Below, in pieces: positions 61,836 to 64,000 of a stretch of DNA of 64,000 nucleotides. The position numbers and the translations under genes were made by a program. The notes below the pieces were generated by a model that did not search any database, had not been told where the DNA came from, and was given only the letters and a program-made list of their open reading frames with translations. The stretch's first letter is position 1. Every line of letters begins with the position of its first letter. Source of the stretch: Candidatus Poribacteria bacterium (GTDB taxonomy: Bacteria; Poribacteria; WGA-4E; WGA-3G); contig JAAXGN010000124.1 in assembly GCA_012267415.1 (NCBI GenBank), positions 41,994 to 105,993 on the forward strand, read 5' to 3'.

Positions 61836-61940
61836 GTGTCCCAAGATTCCGAATTGGTAATTTTTCAAATTGCTCTTTATAGGCTGTGACTGGATTCGTC
61901 TATCTGAAAAATTACCAATTTTACCAATTGTGATTCTGAA
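61836..61940 (+). repeat. ~105-base dispersed repeat (GTGTCCCAAG type), copy 2
   Basis: Closely matches 3031-3137, including CTTTATAGG-GTGACTGGATT and the AATTACCAATTTTACCAATT end. In both places a GCGG-run element lies within ~700 bases. Confidence 0.65.
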
Positions 61941-61996
61941 ATGCGTCAAAAAAGGAATAAGAGAAAATCTAAAAGAAAATAGATAGGTAGGATAAC

Positions 61997-62029
61997 AAAA
62001 AAGGCAGATACCCAAAATGGATACCTGCC
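61997..62029 (-). terminator. Intrinsic terminator
   Basis: On the minus strand GGCAGGTATCC pairs with GGGTATCTGCC (11 pairs, two G-T) around a five-base loop and is followed directly by six T. It lies about 50 bases past the stop at 62082 and would end the operon of the two genes to its right. Confidence 0.85.
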
Positions 62030-62081
62030 TGCGATTGTCCATTAAGACTATCAAGATGTTCAGATGACACGCCCGGTATTG

Positions 62082-62387
62082 TCAACCATCCGTAACAAGG
62101 ATATACTTCGTAAATGTGGCAGTGTGATCACCTCCCGGACCGTAGCTTACGGTAATCACGAGCTCATAATATCCAGCATCACCCGAACTAAATGATTTTT
62201 GTAACGTCAAGGAAGTATTGCCAGATGCATACTTGCCGATATTCTCAATATTATTATTCTCATCCTTTATAGCCATGTTGACATGATAGAGCTCCGAATT
62301 TGTCACCGTAACTTTAAGCTTATTATAATACCTGGTAAGAGTTGTCCTGTTTAAAGTTACATCAATTACCGAATCATTAATATCAAT
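62082..62387 (-). pseudogene. C-terminal continuation of the exported protein gene, out of frame
   Basis: From 62387 the minus strand is open for 101 codons (I-D-I-N-D-S-V-I-D-V-T-L, then LTRYYNKLKVTVTNSEL and on to FTKYILVTDG). It has no convincing start codon or binding site near its beginning. It overlaps the end of the 210-residue frame upstream, and removing one A around 62387-62389 would join A-G-V-V directly to I-D-I-N-D. It is therefore best read as the lost C-terminal beta domain of that protein, or as a sequencing error. Confidence 0.55.
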
Positions 62388-63015
62388 TCACAACACCAGC
62401 ACTTACTCCTGCTGGCAAAGATGCTTGTGCGGTCTTCGCCTCTTGTCTACTTCCATATGTGGTAACTCGTCGTGAACGTACAAAAACTTGTGCTGTAGCA
62501 GAAACATCTACTTTGTCTATATCTCGAATGTGACCTACACGATTCTCTGGAATGCTCTTATTAATCACATTATTTAGTTCTTTTATTTGGAAATCATAGA
62601 CCTCTCTTTCTGCTTTTTCTATTGGTTCTGATTGCCAGTTACCAATGACATGATCCCTTGTTTGACCCTTAAGTACAAAAGACACTTCACCATATCCTGT
62701 TGCAATTAGCCCGATCGTTATATAGTGATAGTCTTCTGGTTTATAGGGTGTCCATTCTTCCGTAACTATATTACCAGCACTATCTACAATTCTTTCTCCC
62801 ACCATCTTCAGACCATTAGCCGGAGTTGACCGAATTGTCGGTTTAGTAGTATGCAACCCAGTTGATTCATAATCAGATCTCACTTCATTCCATTCCCTAT
62901 CAAGGAATTCTTTAGGCAAATAAAGAATCATAACAGCTTCTAGGCTTAGCGGTAAAACTACAGCAACAAAAAGCACAATGACTGGAATAAAAAGTCGGAA
63001 TTTTACTTTATTCAT
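62383..63015 (-). CDS. Exported protein of unknown function, probably shortened by frameshift
   Basis: A 210-residue protein with an N-terminal helix (about 5-30, LFIPVIVLFVAVVLPLSLEAV) acting as signal or anchor. A polar domain follows with Y-H-Y-I-T-I-G-L-I-A-T-G-Y-G-E-V-S-F. The frame ends at AGVSAGVVN, exactly where a second frame continues. AAGGAGA precedes the ATG. It is 14 bases downstream of the membrane-anchored hypothetical gene. Confidence 0.6.
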   Translation of the reverse strand: MNKVKFRLFIPVIVLFVAVVLPLSLEAVMILYLPKEFLDREWNEVRSDYESTGLHTTKPTIRSTPANGLKMVGERIVDSAGNIVTEEWTPYKPEDYHYITIGLIATGYGEVSFVLKGQTRDHVIGNWQSEPIEKAEREVYDFQIKELNNVINKSIPENRVGHIRDIDKVDVSATAQVFVRSRRVTTYGSRQEAKTAQASLPAGVSAGVVN

Positions 63016-63029
63016 AATCTTCTCCTTTA

Positions 63030-63791
63030 TTAATAAAGACCTTTCGTGTATAGTTCATATAGATGGGGTACCCCCATCCGTTCATAAAACAATTTTTCTG
63101 CCTCATCATTAAGTCTCATCCGTTCTCCTTCAGTGATTGGATTACCATAGTACCCAAACCCGAAAGGCTCTGGATATTCACGTTGGGCAGACTGAACAAG
63201 TGTTTGTATCTTCTCATGAATACGGTTTGACTCCTCAAAGTCTTGGTCTTTTGCAGCTTTTTTCCATTCAGTCTTTAATTGTTTATACCTTTCAAATTCT
63301 GAAATCGTTGGTGCAAACCCTACCGTGATTCTATAATGCGATACCACACTTGTTCCTCGATAATGTCGTAAGACAGTCCCATGATTATCGAAGAAATGTT
63401 GATAAGACCTATCTGGTGAAGGAGGTTCTCCCCATTTTGCAATATACTCTGCAAGGTATTTTTCACGATTAGCTTTAGCCCATGCATCAATTTCTGCTTC
63501 AGAAAATTCATTTTTTTCTGATGAACTATTCGTTCTCTCAGCATCAAGCCCACTGGCGTGTTCAATTGATGTTTTCCTTGCGGATGCGTCTATAGGTGTA
63601 TCAGAAATAGAGTTTGGTGATTCTTCCTTCAAATGCTGTTGTGCTTTGATCTGGTCTGCCAGTTTTTGTGCTTCCTTCATTTCGGATTCAAACTGACGGT
63701 CTTCTGCATGTTCGTTGACCATCACAAGCACAAAAGCACCTATCAACAAGACAATGAGGACAACGAGTCCCCAGTAGATTTTCTTTCTCAT
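63030..63791 (-). CDS. Membrane-anchored protein of unknown function
   Basis: A 253-residue protein with an N-terminal helix (about 5-24, YWGLVVLIVLLIGAFVLVMV), a charged helical linker (about 28-90), then a domain rich in Trp and Tyr (AWAKANREKYLAEYIAKWGE, FGFGYYGNP, EKLFYERMGVPHLYELY). GGAG lies before the ATG. It forms an operon with the exported-protein gene downstream, ended by the terminator at 61997. No family recognised. Confidence 0.6.
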   Translation of the reverse strand: MRKKIYWGLVVLIVLLIGAFVLVMVNEHAEDRQFESEMKEAQKLADQIKAQQHLKEESPNSISDTPIDASARKTSIEHASGLDAERTNSSSEKNEFSEAEIDAWAKANREKYLAEYIAKWGEPPSPDRSYQHFFDNHGTVLRHYRGTSVVSHYRITVGFAPTISEFERYKQLKTEWKKAAKDQDFEESNRIHEKIQTLVQSAQREYPEPFGFGYYGNPITEGERMRLNDEAEKLFYERMGVPHLYELYTKGLY

Positions 63792-64000
63792 GAGATTTTA
63801 CTCCTTAACAATTAAGAAGGTTATCCCTTTACTTCGCCGCTTCTGACGAATAGGGTGGTTTGGTTGATGGTTTCAATATATCCGCAATTATTTTCAATGT
63901 TCCCTAATATATATATCGCGTGAGATTTAAATTCTTTAGTTTTTTTTCATTAAAATGGATAAACGTCCCTTATAGAAAAACGCAATTAGTAGTTTCGGAC

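Larger units (their letters stand above)
61534..62081. other. Gene-free stretch with two dispersed repeats and a terminator
   Basis: It holds a GGGTGTGT-ended unit (61654-61735), the ~105-base repeat (61836-61940) and a terminator (61997-62029). A minus-strand frame at 61821-62054 is rejected because it is mostly repeat. Confidence 0.6.

Noticed and set aside
61821..62054. 77-codon minus-strand open frame
   Set aside because: It spans the ~105-base dispersed repeat and the intrinsic terminator, with no binding site.
63829..63897. 22-codon minus-strand frame starting with TTG near the right edge
   Set aside because: Too short, with a weak start and no recognisable sequence.

Overview
The window looks like chromosomal DNA of an uncultured Gram-negative-type bacterium. 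It is AT-rich by eye. The gene content recalls Candidatus Poribacteria and neighbouring PVC-like lineages: three phytanoyl-CoA dioxygenase (PhyH) family genes, LamG and CBM9-like secreted proteins, a planctomycete-style DUF1549/DUF1553 protein, WD40 and TPR proteins, a dockerin protein, a FlgD/Por-like C-terminal domain, Gfo/Idh/MocA and Ldh2 oxidoreductases and an Aap-type amino-acid transporter. The lineage is an inference from gene content; no rRNA or tRNA gene was seen.

Layout. 1-8.5 kb is accessory DNA: a PhyH gene cut by the window edge, a lipoprotein, a PqiA-like protein, a frameshifted lone hsdS half-gene, a DUF433 antitoxin-like gene and a compact cassette (truncated vWA lipoprotein, GIY-YIG/T5orf172 protein, coiled-coil/four-TM protein, exported vWA-like protein), all set in dense intergenic repeats. 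8.5-14 kb holds a giant WD40/TPR protein, an SDR oxidoreductase, a DUF2283 protein and a BrnT/BrnA-type toxin-antitoxin pair. 14-19.6 kb is an aapJQMP-like amino-acid ABC operon whose second permease carries three tandem copies of a membrane module. 19.9-42 kb is mainly exported or catabolic: a zincin with a VHL-beta-like tail, a TPR protein, PhyH enzymes, LamG and CBM9 proteins, a sugar isomerase/six-hairpin-like pair, three paralogous secreted proteins with exchanged C-termini, an Ldh2-like enzyme, and an ECF sigma factor whose C-terminal domain recurs in the next, membrane-anchored gene. 42-62 kb is mostly housekeeping on the minus strand: DUF1549/1553, lon, capA-like, class II aldolase-like, prmC-prfA-rpmE-rho, a TPR lipoprotein, Gfo/Idh/MocA and sdhCAB. 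The last 2 kb holds a membrane-anchored hypothetical and a frameshifted exported protein.

The most unusual items are: (1) a shared C-terminal motif ending in W-x-x-(I/L)-K on five exported proteins with two different domain types; (2) the sigma factor/membrane-paralog pair, with a strong internal ribosome binding site that could release the regulatory domain on its own; (3) the vWA/GIY-YIG/coiled-coil cassette; (4) the triplicated module in the permease; (5) at least eight families of short palindromic or MITE-like intergenic elements, one of which repeatedly sits inside others.
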